A stretch of DNA of 64,000 bases from JAIBJN01 sp963825255 (GTDB taxonomy: Bacteria; Actinomycetota; Thermoleophilia; Gaiellales; Gaiellaceae). Below the pieces are notes generated by a model. That model ran no database searches and was not told the origin of the DNA. It saw only the letters and a list, made by a program, of their open reading frames with translations. A program made the position numbers and the translations under genes. The stretch spans positions 310,001 through 374,000 of the forward strand of contig CAWGSF010000009.1 in assembly GCA_963825255.1 (NCBI GenBank), in the 5' to 3' direction. This document shows, piece by piece, positions 18,054 to 26,555 of this stretch. Within the stretch, counting starts at the first letter, position 1; each line of letters begins with the position of its first letter.

Positions 18054-20666
18054 ATGAAGGTCGTCCGAGACGTCATCCTGCGCGACGGCACCACGCTCCG
18101 CCTCCGCGCCCCGGGGGAGGGAGACCGCGACGAGCTCGTGGCGTTCTTCTCCGGCCTCGGGCCGGAGAGCCTGCACGCGCGTTTCCACGCCCTCCCCGCG
18201 GTCGACGCGAAGCTCGTCGAGCCGTTCCTGGCGCCCGACTGGGTGGAGCACGGCGATCTCGTGGCGACGCTCCTGCTCGGAGAACGGGAGCGCATCGTCG
18301 CGCACGCGGGCTGGGCCAGGCTCCGCGACTCCAAGCGCGCCGAGGTCGCCTTCGCCGTTGCCGACGACCTGCGGGGGCGGGGCGTGGCGACGCGCCTTCT
18401 CGAGCAGCTGGCGGAGACCGCGGCGGAGGCGGGCGTGGCCGAGTTCGTCGCGGAAGTCCTCCCCGAGAACGCCGCGATGCTCGCGGTGTTCCGGGACGCC
18501 GGCTTCGCCGTCGGTCGAACCCTGGAGGCCGGGGAGATCGAGATCCGCTTCCCGATCGCGGCGACGGAGGAGTACCGCCTCGCCGTCGACCTGCGCGACC
18601 ACGAGGCCGTCGTCGCGTCGCTCAGGCCGTTCTTCGCGCCGCGATCGGTCGCCGTGCTCGGCGCGTCGGCGAGGACGGGCGCCATCGGCGGGACGGTCGT
18701 CGCCAACATCGTCGCGGCCGGGTTCCCGGGCACCGTCGTCCCGGTGAACCGCCGGGGAGACACGGTGGCAGGAATTCCGGGCGTTCGCTCGCTCTCCGAG
18801 GCCTCCGAGCCCATCGACCTCGCGGTCGTGTGCCTCCCGGCCGAACAGGTGCTCGCGGCCGCGGAGGAGGCGCTGAGCGCCGGCGTCCGCGCCCTCTGCG
18901 TCATCTCCGCCGGCTTCGCCGAGGTCGGGCCCGAGGGCCGCGAGCGGGAGGCCCGGCTGCTCGAGCTCGTCCGGGCGCACGGCGCCCGCGCCATCGGCCC
19001 GAACTGCCTCGGGATCGCCGTCGCCGACGCGCGCCTGAACGCGACGTTCGCGCCTCACCCCTTCCCGTCGGGGCCGATCGGCTTCTCCTCCCAGAGCGGC
19101 GCCCTCGGCCTCGCGCTGCTCGAGGAGGCCGCCTCCCGCCGGCTCGGGTTCTCGGCCTTCGTCTCCATCGGCAACAAGATGGACGTCTCCTCGAACGACC
19201 TCGTCGAGTACTGGGAGGACGATCCCGAGACCGAGGTCGTTCTCCTCTACGTCGAGTCGTTCGGCAACCCGCGGAAGTTCGCCCGCATCGCCAGGAGGGT
19301 CGCGCGCCGCAAGCCCGTCCTCGCCATGAAGAGCGGCGTCAGCCGGGCCGGGGCACGCGCCGCCTCCTCCCACACGGCCGCTCTCGCCGGCTCGGAGGGC
19401 GCCGTCGCCGCGCTCTTCCGCCAGGCGGGCGTCATCCGGGCGTCCAGCCTGGAAGAGCTCGCGGACGCGGCGATGCTCCTCTCCCGGTTCCCGCTGCCCC
19501 GGGGCCCCCGGGTCGCCGTCCTCACGAATGCCGGCGGCCTGGGAATCCTCTGCGCCGACGCGTGCGATGCGGCCGGGCTGGAGCTCGCGTCCCTCGGCGA
19601 CGACACGATCGCCGCGCTCCGGACGGCGCTCCCGGCGGCGGCGAGCGTCGGGAACCCGGTCGACGTCCTGGGCTCGGCCGGCGCCGAGAGCTACGCGGAC
19701 TCGCTCGGCCCGCTCGTCGCCGATCCGGCCGTCGACGCGGTTCTCGTCCTCTTCGTTCCCGCCGGGACGACGCGGACCGCCGACGTCCTGGCCGCGATCG
19801 AGCGCGTGCCGGACGACGGCAAGCCGGTGATCCCGGTCGTCGTCGCCGAGGACCGGCCCGCGGGCACGTTCGCCTATCCGGAGTCCGCCGCCCGGGCCCT
19901 CGCGCGCGCCGTCGAGCGCGCCGCGTGGCTTCGGCGGCCGGCCGGGTCGGTTCCGCCGCGGCCGGCCGTGGACGCCGATGCAGCCTCCGGCCTCGTGGCC
20001 TCCGCGCTCGCCACGAGCGACGACCTCTGGCTCGGGCCGGAGCAGGTCCGCGCGCTCCTCTGCGCCTACGGCCTCCCGGTCGTCCCGGAGCGCGTCGCCG
20101 CGGATGCGACGACCGCGGTCGCCGCCGCCCGCGAGCTGGGCCTGCCCGTCGTGGTGAAGACGGCCGCCCCCGGTGCCCACAAGACGGAGCACGGAGGCGT
20201 CGCGCTCGATCTCGTCTCCGAGGACGCCGTCCGCGAGGCGGCCGAGCGGATCGGCGGCCCACTCGTCGTCCAACCGATGGTGGGGGGTGGCGTCGAGCTC
20301 CTCGCGGGCGTCGTGCAGGACCCCGTCTTCGGCCCGGTCGTCGCCTTCGGCCCCGGAGGCGTGCTCGCGGAGCTCGTGGGCGAGGCCTCCTTTCGTCTCG
20401 CCCCGCTCACCGATGTCGACGCGGAGGAGCTCGTTCTCGGAGGAAAGGCGGGAGCCCTCGTCCGCGGCTACCGCGGCGGCCAGCCGGCGGACAGGCGGTC
20501 GCTGGTCGACCTCGTCCACCGTCTCGCCCTCCTCGCGGAGGATCGGCCGGAGGTGGCCGAGCTCGACCTCAACCCGGTCATCGCGCTCCCAGACCGCTGC
20601 GTCGCGGTGGACGCACGGGTGCGGCTCCGTCGCGTCCGACCGGGCACCCCGTTGAAGACCTGGTGA
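18054..20666 (+). CDS. Pat-like protein lysine acetyltransferase: GNAT domain fused to NDP-forming acyl-CoA synthetase
   Basis: 870 residues. N-terminal GNAT domain (1-165; acetyl-CoA loop VADDLRGRGVATRLL), CoA-binding Rossmann domain (from about 195, FFAPRSVAVLGAS), succinyl-CoA-ligase-like domains with the conserved His in AASSHTAALAGS near residue 440, and an ATP-grasp part (from about 640, GLPVVVKTAAPGAHKTEHGG). Related proteins acetylate acetyl-CoA synthetase and other enzymes; GNAT-first order is known in actinobacteria. Whether the synthetase half is catalytic is unclear although its His is kept. It shares the palindrome promoter with hsp20 and overlaps the next gene (GTGA). Confidence 0.88.
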   Translation: MKVVRDVILRDGTTLRLRAPGEGDRDELVAFFSGLGPESLHARFHALPAVDAKLVEPFLAPDWVEHGDLVATLLLGERERIVAHAGWARLRDSKRAEVAFAVADDLRGRGVATRLLEQLAETAAEAGVAEFVAEVLPENAAMLAVFRDAGFAVGRTLEAGEIEIRFPIAATEEYRLAVDLRDHEAVVASLRPFFAPRSVAVLGASARTGAIGGTVVANIVAAGFPGTVVPVNRRGDTVAGIPGVRSLSEASEPIDLAVVCLPAEQVLAAAEEALSAGVRALCVISAGFAEVGPEGREREARLLELVRAHGARAIGPNCLGIAVADARLNATFAPHPFPSGPIGFSSQSGALGLALLEEAASRRLGFSAFVSIGNKMDVSSNDLVEYWEDDPETEVVLLYVESFGNPRKFARIARRVARRKPVLAMKSGVSRAGARAASSHTAALAGSEGAVAALFRQAGVIRASSLEELADAAMLLSRFPLPRGPRVAVLTNAGGLGILCADACDAAGLELASLGDDTIAALRTALPAAASVGNPVDVLGSAGAESYADSLGPLVADPAVDAVLVLFVPAGTTRTADVLAAIERVPDDGKPVIPVVVAEDRPAGTFAYPESAARALARAVERAAWLRRPAGSVPPRPAVDADAASGLVASALATSDDLWLGPEQVRALLCAYGLPVVPERVAADATTAVAAARELGLPVVVKTAAPGAHKTEHGGVALDLVSEDAVREAAERIGGPLVVQPMVGGGVELLAGVVQDPVFGPVVAFGPGGVLAELVGEASFRLAPLTDVDAEELVLGGKAGALVRGYRGGQPADRRSLVDLVHRLALLAEDRPEVAELDLNPVIALPDRCVAVDARVRLRRVRPGTPLKTW

Positions 20667-21682
20667 CGCCGGAACCGGCGGGCACCGGGATCGGCGGGGC
20701 GACCCCGCGTCGGGTCGTCATCACGCTCGGCCTGACCGTCCTCCTGGCGATCGGGGTCGCGCTCCTCGTCGGCAAGGCCGCCGGCTACGCCGAGGTTCTC
20801 GACGCGCTGCGGCGAGCGGATCCCCGCTGGCTCCCGGCCTGTCTCGCCGGTGAGGTCGTCGCCTACGTCGGCTACGTCATCGTCTTCCGCGCGATCGCCG
20901 AGGCGGATCACGGGCCAGCGCTCGGTCTCCGACTGAGCACGGAGATCGTCTTCCTGAGCCTCGGGGCCACGCGGCTTCTCGCAGTCGGTGGAGCAGGTGG
21001 TCTCGCGCTCGACTACTGGGCCCTCCACCGGACCGGGTTGACCCGGCACGGGTCGTTCCTGCGCGTGCTCGCGCTCAACACGCTCCTCTACGGCATCTTC
21101 GGCCTGGTGGCCTGGTCGGCCGCGCTCGTCCTCCTCGTCCGCGGAGAGGCGCCCATCGCGCTCGTCGCTCCGTGGCTCTTCGTGATCCCCGCCTGCTTCG
21201 CCGCGGGCGTCTGGGTCAGCGGACCGAGTCGCGCAGCTCGCCTCACGCGGCGATCCGGCGGACGCGCCCGGGCACTTTTCGCGGACGCGGTGGGAGGCGT
21301 CGTCCTCGTGCGCGGCCTCCTGGCGGACCGCGCCGGGCGCGTGTGCGTCGGCGGCGGCGCGGCCTACTGGGGCGGCGACATGTTCTGCCTCTGGGCGGCC
21401 CTGCAGGCGTTCCACGTGCAGACGACCGTCGTCGCCGTGGTGCTCGCCTACTCGACGGGCTACGTGGCGACGCTCGTGCCGCTTCCGACCGGCGGCGTCG
21501 GCAGCGTCGAGGCGGCGATGACCTTCGCGCTCGTCGCCGTGGGCGTGGACCTCTCGCCGGCGCTCCTCGCGGTCGTCACCTACCGGCTCTTCAGCTACTG
21601 GCTCCCGACCATCCCCGCGCTCCTCGTGCTTCCGCGGCTGCCCTCCATCTCGACGGAGCTCGAGGCCTTCGCGAGGCGGTAG
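20663..21682 (+). CDS. Flippase-like / LPG-synthase-type membrane protein
   Basis: 339 residues with about eight membrane helices. It matches the lysylphosphatidylglycerol-synthase membrane-region family (flippase-like domain): early helix VVITLGLTVLLAIGVALLVG, then YVGYVIVFRAIAEAD, and the late GYVATLVPLPTGGVGSVEAAMTF (in pieces), a hallmark of that family. The soluble aminoacyl-transferase domain is absent. The GTG at 20663 overlaps the stop of the pat-like gene by 4 bp, so the two are coupled. Probably handles lipids or polyprenyl intermediates; exact role unknown. Confidence 0.8.
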   Translation: MTPEPAGTGIGGATPRRVVITLGLTVLLAIGVALLVGKAAGYAEVLDALRRADPRWLPACLAGEVVAYVGYVIVFRAIAEADHGPALGLRLSTEIVFLSLGATRLLAVGGAGGLALDYWALHRTGLTRHGSFLRVLALNTLLYGIFGLVAWSAALVLLVRGEAPIALVAPWLFVIPACFAAGVWVSGPSRAARLTRRSGGRARALFADAVGGVVLVRGLLADRAGRVCVGGGAAYWGGDMFCLWAALQAFHVQTTVVAVVLAYSTGYVATLVPLPTGGVGSVEAAMTFALVAVGVDLSPALLAVVTYRLFSYWLPTIPALLVLPRLPSISTELEAFARR

Positions 21683-21683
21683 C

Positions 21684-21698
21684 TGCGGCTTTTCCGCG
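21684..21698. promoter_or_regulatory. Stress-island palindrome, copy b (P-type ATPase)
   Basis: TGCGGCTTTTCCGCG, just after the stop of the flippase-like gene. The centre at 21691 is 53 nt from the hexamer CAGACT (21744-21749), which ends 7 nt before the ATG at 21757. Same geometry as copies a and c. Confidence 0.7.
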
Positions 21699-21756
21699 TC
21701 GCGGGTGCGAGTGCCCGCCGATGCCGCGCGGCGCGGGATGACGCAGACTTCGGGCG

Positions 21757-23579
21757 ATGGTCCAGCGACTGCTCGCCCTCGCCGTCTTCGCCGCGATCTG
21801 GATCGGGGCGCTGCTGCACCTTCTCGACGCCCCGAGCGGCGGCGACGCGGTCTGGGCGGCGTCGACCGCGGTCATCCTCGTGCCCCTGACCTGGTCGGTC
21901 GTGAGCTCGCTCCGACACGGCGACGTCGGCGTGGACGCGATCGCTCTGATCGCCATCGCGACGGCCCTCGCCCTCGGCGAGTACCTGGCCGGCGCGGTCG
22001 TGGCCCTCATGCTCGCCGGCGGGAACGCCCTGGAGGCCTCGGCGGGGCGGCGCGCGCGGCGCGAGCTGACGAAGCTGGTCGAGCGGGCACCGCGCTCGGC
22101 CCGACGCGTGCGGGGGGACACGATCGAGGTCGTCCCCGTCGAGGAGCTCGCAGTCGGCGACGTGGTGATCGTTCCCGCCGGAGAGGTCGTTCCGGTCGAC
22201 GGCGTCGTCCAGAGCGCGGGCGCCGTCCTCGACGAGTCCGCGCTCACGGGAGAGGCGCTCCCGGTCTCGCACCCGCACGGAAGCCCGGTTCGCAGCGGCA
22301 CGGCCAACGCGGGCGATGCGTTCGAGCTGCGCGCGACCCGCCCGGCGTCGGAGAGCGCCTACGCGGCGCTCGTGCGCCTGGTGCGCCAGGCCGAGACCCA
22401 GAAGGCGCCCTTCGTCAGGCTCGCCGACCGGTACGCCGTCTATTTCCTCCCGATCACGCTCGTGACGGCGGGCGCCGCGTGGGCGCTCTCCGGCGATCCG
22501 GTTCGTGCGCTGGCGGTCCTCGTCGTCGCGACGCCGTGCCCACTGATCCTCGCGGCGCCCATCGCGCTCATCTCCGGCGTCTCGCGCGCGGCCCGGGCAG
22601 GCGTGATCGTGAAGGGGGCCGCGACGATCGAGCAGCTCGGGCTCGCCCGGACCGTGCTGCTCGACAAGACGGGGACGGTGACCGTCGGCTCGCCCGAGGT
22701 CGAGCAGGTCGTCTCGCTCGACGGTTTCTCGACCGAGGAGATCCTGCGTCTCGCCGCCTCCGTGGATCAGCTCTCGAGCCACACCCTCGCCGAGTCGCTC
22801 GTCAGGGACGCGCGGTCGCGCGGGCTCGAGCTCGTCTTCCCCGAGCGGGTTGCCGAGGATCCCGGCCGGGGAATCGAGGGCGACGTGGACGGACACCGCG
22901 TGTCGGTCGGCAGCGCCTCCTGGCTCGAGGACAGCGGCTACGACGGCTCGGCCGTCCGCCGACCACACCGTGGCCGCGGGACAGTCGGAGATCCTCGTGG
23001 GCGTGGACGGCCGACTGGTCGCGATGCTCGTGATGAGCGACCGGCTGCGGGAGGACGCCGACGAGCTCATCACGGGCCTGCGCGAGACCGGGATCCGGCA
23101 CGTCGCCCTCGTCACGGGCGACCGGGAGAGCATCGCCGAGGACGTGGGGCGTCGGGTCGGCGTCGATCGCGTGTACGCGAGAGCAGTCGCCCGAGGACAA
23201 GCTGGAGGTCGTCCGCTCGCTCCAGGGCGAACCCCGACCTGAGGCCGATGGTCATGGTCGGAGACGGGATCAACGACGCGCCCGCCCTGGCGCTCGCGGA
23301 CGTGGGCATCGCCATGGGCGCGGCGGGCGCGACGGTCTCGTCCGAGACGGCCGACGCGGTCATCGTCGTCGACGCGTCGAACGCGTGGCGGAGGCGCTCC
23401 GCATCGGCCGGCGCTCGCTCGGCATCGCGAAGGAGAGCGTTCTCGCTGGGATCGGCCTCAGCCTCGTGGCGATGGGCTTCGCCGCGTTCGGCTTCATCGC
23501 GCCCGTCGCGGGCGCGCTCCTGCAGGAGGTGATCGACGTCGCGGTCATCCTGAACGCGCTCCGTGCGCTGCGGGCCTGA
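21757..23579 (+). CDS. Heavy-metal-translocating P1B-type ATPase (several frameshifts)
   Basis: About 600 residues after repair. Membrane helices, actuator TGEA near 165, the metal-site helix VVATPCPLILAAP near 258, phosphorylation site DKTGTVT near 302, and hinge VGDGIND at about 23262. There is no N-terminal HMA domain. TPCPL is typical of zinc/cadmium/cobalt pumps; the metal is not certain. The frame breaks near 22960, 23185, 23230 and 23380; the last looks like a lost C (VDRVERVAEAL restores the frame). The C-terminal helices read in a different frame to 23579. A leaderless start follows palindrome b. Confidence 0.82.
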
Positions 23580-23586
23580 CGGCGGT

Positions 23587-23602
23587 TGCGTAGTTCTCCG
23601 CA
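23587..23602. promoter_or_regulatory. Possible degenerate copy of the stress-island palindrome
   Basis: TGCGTAGTTCTCCGCA keeps the outer arms but is 16 bp, one longer than the four clear copies. A GACGAT hexamer starts at 23649, about 54 nt from its centre, upstream of the GTG at 23687. Suggestive only. Confidence 0.3.
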
Positions 23603-23686
23603 CGCCGAATCGGCGCGCGCTCCCGATGCCCGTGACGAGGTCGCCGACGACGATGGCGCCGAGAAGCCAGGCAGAAAGGAGACGCC

Positions 23687-24004
23687 GTGAAGCGCCTCGC
23701 GATCATCGCCCAGCTCAGGCCCGACATGCAGGAGCGCGCCGCCGAGCTGGTCGCCCAGGGCCCGCCGTTCGACCCGCGCGAGATCGGCTTCGAGCGGCAC
23801 TTCGTCTTCCTCTCGGGAGACCAGGTCGTCTTCGTCTTCGAGGGAGGAAACCTCGACCGGCTGCTGCGAACGGTCGTCCAGGACGCGGGCGGCTCGGAGG
23901 CGTTCAAGCGCTGGGAAGACCTCCTCGTGGGAATGCCGCGCGTGGCGCAGGAGGCGTACTCGTGGGAGCGGGGAGACGAGTGGCCCGAGGGTTGGGGCGA
24001 GTAG
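23687..24004 (+). CDS. Small conserved protein, paralogue of the gene at 24016
   Basis: 105 residues, soluble, no signal peptide. It begins MKRLAIIAQLRPDMQERAAELV and holds AQGPPFDPREIGFERHFVFL, a VFVFEGG strand and a C-terminal YSWERGDEW. The alternation looks like a ferredoxin-like (dimeric alpha-beta barrel) fold, but I do not recognise a named family. GAAAGGAG lies about 6 nt before the GTG start. It is convergent with a clear paralogue (same GPPF, RHxVxL, VFVFEG and SWER motifs). Both lie inside the stress island. Confidence 0.7.
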   Translation: MKRLAIIAQLRPDMQERAAELVAQGPPFDPREIGFERHFVFLSGDQVVFVFEGGNLDRLLRTVVQDAGGSEAFKRWEDLLVGMPRVAQEAYSWERGDEWPEGWGE

Positions 24005-24015
24005 CCCCCGAGCTC

Positions 24016-24309
24016 CTACCCCGAGCGCTCCCAGGAGAACGCGGTCACCGCGACCCGCGGGCGGGCGGCGAGGCACGCCTGCCACTCGCGGGCGGCGACG
24101 AGGACACCGGGGTCCTCGGCGGCCAGGCGGAGTGTCGCCCCCTCTCTCACGCCTTCGAAGACGAACACCGCCTCGTCGTCGGTGAGGTAGACGAGGTGCC
24201 GGTCGAACTCGGTCTCCTCGAGCGCGAACGGAGGGCCGGCCGCGAGCAGCTCCTCGACCCTGCCGCGCATCCCGGGCTGGAGGGGCGCGACGACGACGAG
24301 GCGGCTCAC
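24016..24309 (-). CDS. Small conserved protein, paralogue of the gene at 23687
   Basis: 97 residues: SRLVVVAPLQPGMRGRVEELL, then AAGPPFALEETEFDRHLVYL, AVFVFEGV and FSWERSG. It aligns end to end with the gene at 23687, at roughly 40 percent identity by eye. The GTG at 24309 overlaps the stop of the gene at 24306 (GTGA), so the pair is coupled and transcribed away from palindrome c. Function unknown; small size and pairing suggest a dimer or a partner subunit. Confidence 0.65.
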   Translation of the reverse strand: MSRLVVVAPLQPGMRGRVEELLAAGPPFALEETEFDRHLVYLTDDEAVFVFEGVREGATLRLAAEDPGVLVAAREWQACLAARPRVAVTAFSWERSG

Positions 24310-24626
24310 GCGGCGGGCCTCCGGGGCACGCGCGCGTTGAGCAGGTCGACGAGCTCGGAGAGCGCGCCCGAGCTGCCGACGCTCGCGAGGTGGACCGAGC
24401 GCGAGGCCGGCTCGCGCTGGAGGACGAGCGTCGGGCGGCCGCCGATGCGCTCGCCGGGCGAGGCGAGGCGCACGAGCCGCACGTCGTCGTAGGGAAGGAT
24501 CAGGGCGCTCAGCGCGCCCCGCCCGCCCTCGAATCGAAGGGCGACCAGGTCGAGGGTCAGCCGACCCGGCCGGGCGATCCCGTCCACGCCCCGCCAGACG
24601 ACCGCATAGCTCTCCCGACCGGTCAC
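24306..24626 (-). CDS. Small protein with PH/GRAM-like pattern
   Basis: 106 residues from the GTG at 24626. The pattern of beta strands (GRLTLDLVALRFEGG, ALILPYDDVRLVRLA, PTLVLQRE, SVHLAS) and a final helix (GALSELVDLLNAR) looks like a PH or GRAM domain; this is a fold guess, not a family match. The start was chosen because GAGAGT (24639-24634) lies 7 nt before it and exactly 53 nt from the centre of palindrome c. It is the first gene of a two-gene unit with the 24016 gene. Confidence 0.55.
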   Translation of the reverse strand: MTGRESYAVVWRGVDGIARPGRLTLDLVALRFEGGRGALSALILPYDDVRLVRLASPGERIGGRPTLVLQREPASRSVHLASVGSSGALSELVDLLNARVPRRPAA

Positions 24627-24684
24627 GCTCCGCACTCTCCACGCTCGCGAGCGCCGTCGCATCCGGTCGGCACCGCCGAGGAGG

Positions 24685-24699
24685 TGCGGGTTTCCCGCA
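24685..24699. promoter_or_regulatory. Stress-island palindrome, copy c (two divergent leaderless genes)
   Basis: TGCGGGTTTCCCGCA, a perfect inverted repeat around TTT. The centre (24692) is 66 nt from both start codons, GTG 24626 and ATG 24758. It is 53 nt from both candidate -10 hexamers, GAGAGT (minus) and GAGGCT (24745-24750, plus). The symmetry is exact. Confidence 0.75.
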
Positions 24700-24757
24700 A
24701 CCGGGCTCGGGGTGACGACCGATGCGGAGCGCGCTCCGGGCGGGGAGGCTTCGGGGC

Positions 24758-25924
24758 ATGGCGAGCATGGCCGGACGCCACCCGTATCGCGTGATCGTCG
24801 TCGGCGGCGGGGTCGCCGGTCTCGAGACGATGGTGGCCCTGCGCTCGCTCGCCGAGGATCGCGTCGACGTCGAGATTCTCGCGCCGGGCCGCGAGTTCGT
24901 CTACCGCGCACTCGCCGTCGCGGAGCCGTTCGGCGCGGGGGAGGCGCTGCGCTTCGACCTCGGGATGCTCGCAGAAGGCTCCGGCGCACGGCACCGGCTC
25001 GGGTCGCTGCAGGCGGTGGACCCCGGACGACACGAGATCCACACCAACCGAGGCGTCCGGCTCCCCTACGACGCGCTCGTGATCGCCCTCGGAGCTGGCC
25101 CGCGGATCGGCGTTCGCGGCGCGCTCACCTTCCGCGGCCCCGAGGACGTGAGCGCCTTCCGCGCCTGCCTGGACGAGGCGTTGCAGGGCGAGGCTCGGCG
25201 GCTCGTGTTCGCGGTCCCGGGCGGCATCGCCTGGGCGCTCCCGCTCTACGAGCTCGCCCTCCTCACCGCGTCCCGCCTCGCAGCGGCCGGCGTGGACGCG
25301 GAGCTCACGCTCGTGACGCCGGAGGAGGCGCCGCTGAGGGTGTTCGGCACCGAGGCGAGCAGGCGACTGGAGGCGCTGCTCGCCGAGCGCGGGATCCGCC
25401 TCCGCCCGCGCACGTACCCGGACTCCTTCGCGAATGGACAGCTCACGGTCGTGCCGGGAGCTCCCCAGCCTGCCGACCGGGTCGTCGCCCTCCCCAGGCT
25501 GGCCGGGAGCTTCGTCCCCGGCCTCCCCCAGGATCCCGACGGCTTCGTCTCGGTCGACCCGTACGGGCGAATCGGGGACGTCGAGGACGTCTACGCCGCA
25601 GGGGACATCACCACCTTCCCGGTCAAGCAGGGCGGCATCGCGGCCCAGCAGGCCGACACGGTCGCGGAGACGATCGCGCAGGCGGCCGGCGCTCCCGTCC
25701 TTCCGACTCCGTTCGACCCCGTCCTGCGCGGGCTCGTCCTCACGGGAGACGGCCCGACGTTCCTGCGGGCGGAGATCGGCGGCGGGCGCGGCGACGCCTC
25801 GGAGGCGGCCGACGAGGCGCTCTGGTGGCCGCCCGGGAAGATCGCAGCCCGCTATCTCGCGCCGTACCTCGCCGAGCGCGCGGGACTCGCGATCGGCCAG
25901 GGAGCGGCTACGGCTCCTCCTTGA
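24758..25924 (+). CDS. FAD-dependent pyridine-nucleotide/sulfide:quinone-type oxidoreductase
   Basis: About 388 residues. FAD-binding GGGVAGLET near the N-terminus, the second dinucleotide region (LVFAVPGGIAWALPLYELAL) with a degenerate glycine motif, and the conserved AAGDITTFPVKQGGIAAQQAD near the C-terminus (in pieces). It resembles sulfide:quinone reductase and type II NADH dehydrogenase relatives; the Cys pair of true SQR is not seen, so the substrate is open. ATG at 24758 is used because GAGGCT lies 7 nt upstream; other starts are ATG 24722 and 24767. Controlled by palindrome c if that model is right. Confidence 0.8.
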   Translation: MASMAGRHPYRVIVVGGGVAGLETMVALRSLAEDRVDVEILAPGREFVYRALAVAEPFGAGEALRFDLGMLAEGSGARHRLGSLQAVDPGRHEIHTNRGVRLPYDALVIALGAGPRIGVRGALTFRGPEDVSAFRACLDEALQGEARRLVFAVPGGIAWALPLYELALLTASRLAAAGVDAELTLVTPEEAPLRVFGTEASRRLEALLAERGIRLRPRTYPDSFANGQLTVVPGAPQPADRVVALPRLAGSFVPGLPQDPDGFVSVDPYGRIGDVEDVYAAGDITTFPVKQGGIAAQQADTVAETIAQAAGAPVLPTPFDPVLRGLVLTGDGPTFLRAEIGGGRGDASEAADEALWWPPGKIAARYLAPYLAERAGLAIGQGAATAPP

Positions 25925-26555
25925 GGAGGCCCGCCGCGAGCGCGTAGCGGACGAGCTCGGCGCGAGTCGCGAGCCGGAGCTTCTGCATGATGTGCGCCCG
26001 GTGCGTCTCGGCGGTCCGAACCGAGATGAAGAGCATCTGTGCGATCTCCTGGTTCGTGTGGCCGAGCGCCAGGAGCCTGAGCACCTCGGTCTCGCGCTCC
26101 GAGAGCGGGTCTTCCTCGGCCGCCCGCGCGGCCTGGGCATCGGCCGCGGCGAGCCGTGCCCCGAGGGCCGGGTGGACGTAGGGCTCGCCGGACGCGACCT
26201 GGCGGACGGCCTCGACCACCTCGGCGTCGACGGCCTCCTTGAGGACGTAGCCTGATGCTCCCGCGCCGAACGCCTCCCGGACGTAGCTGGGGTCGTCCTG
26301 CATCGAGAGGACGAGCACCTTCGCCTCCGGCGCCTCCTTGAGCAGCTCGGGAATCGCCTCGATGCCGCTCTTCCCCGGCATGGTCACGTCGAGCAGGATG
26401 ACGTCCGGCTTCGCCGATCGGGCCTCGAAGACGGCCTCGCGTGCGTCGCCGGCCTCGCCGACCACCTCGAGGTCGGACTCCTTGCCGAGCAGGAGCCGAA
26501 GGCCCGAGCGAACGACGGCGTGGTCGTCGACGATGAGGACCCGGACGGCGCTCAT
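25908..26555 (-). CDS. NarL/LuxR-type response regulator
   Basis: 215 residues. Receiver domain (1-120) with the acidic pocket in VDDH, phospho-acceptor Asp in LLDVTMPG, and Lys in YVLKEA; LuxR-type HTH (150-210) with LSERETEVLRLLALGHTNQEIA in parts and recognition helix SVRTAETHRAHIMQKL. ATGA overlap with the stop of the kinase gene makes it the kinase's cognate partner. NarL-type dimers bind inverted repeats, so it is the best candidate to bind the 15-bp palindromes of this island. The recognition helix is unlike that of mycobacterial DosR, which fits a different site. Confidence 0.92.
   Translation of the reverse strand: MSAVRVLIVDDHAVVRSGLRLLLGKESDLEVVGEAGDAREAVFEARSAKPDVILLDVTMPGKSGIEAIPELLKEAPEAKVLVLSMQDDPSYVREAFGAGASGYVLKEAVDAEVVEAVRQVASGEPYVHPALGARLAAADAQAARAAEEDPLSERETEVLRLLALGHTNQEIAQMLFISVRTAETHRAHIMQKLRLATRAELVRYALAAGLLKEEP

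Noticed and set aside
17892..20519. 875-codon open frame antisense to the pat-like gene
   Set aside because: Composition is Arg/Gly/Asp-rich without any domain; a typical GC-rich shadow of an intact gene.
23580..23686. Clear fifth copy of the stress palindrome
   Set aside because: TGCGTAGTTCTCCGCA is 16 bp with mismatches; kept only as a low-confidence feature.
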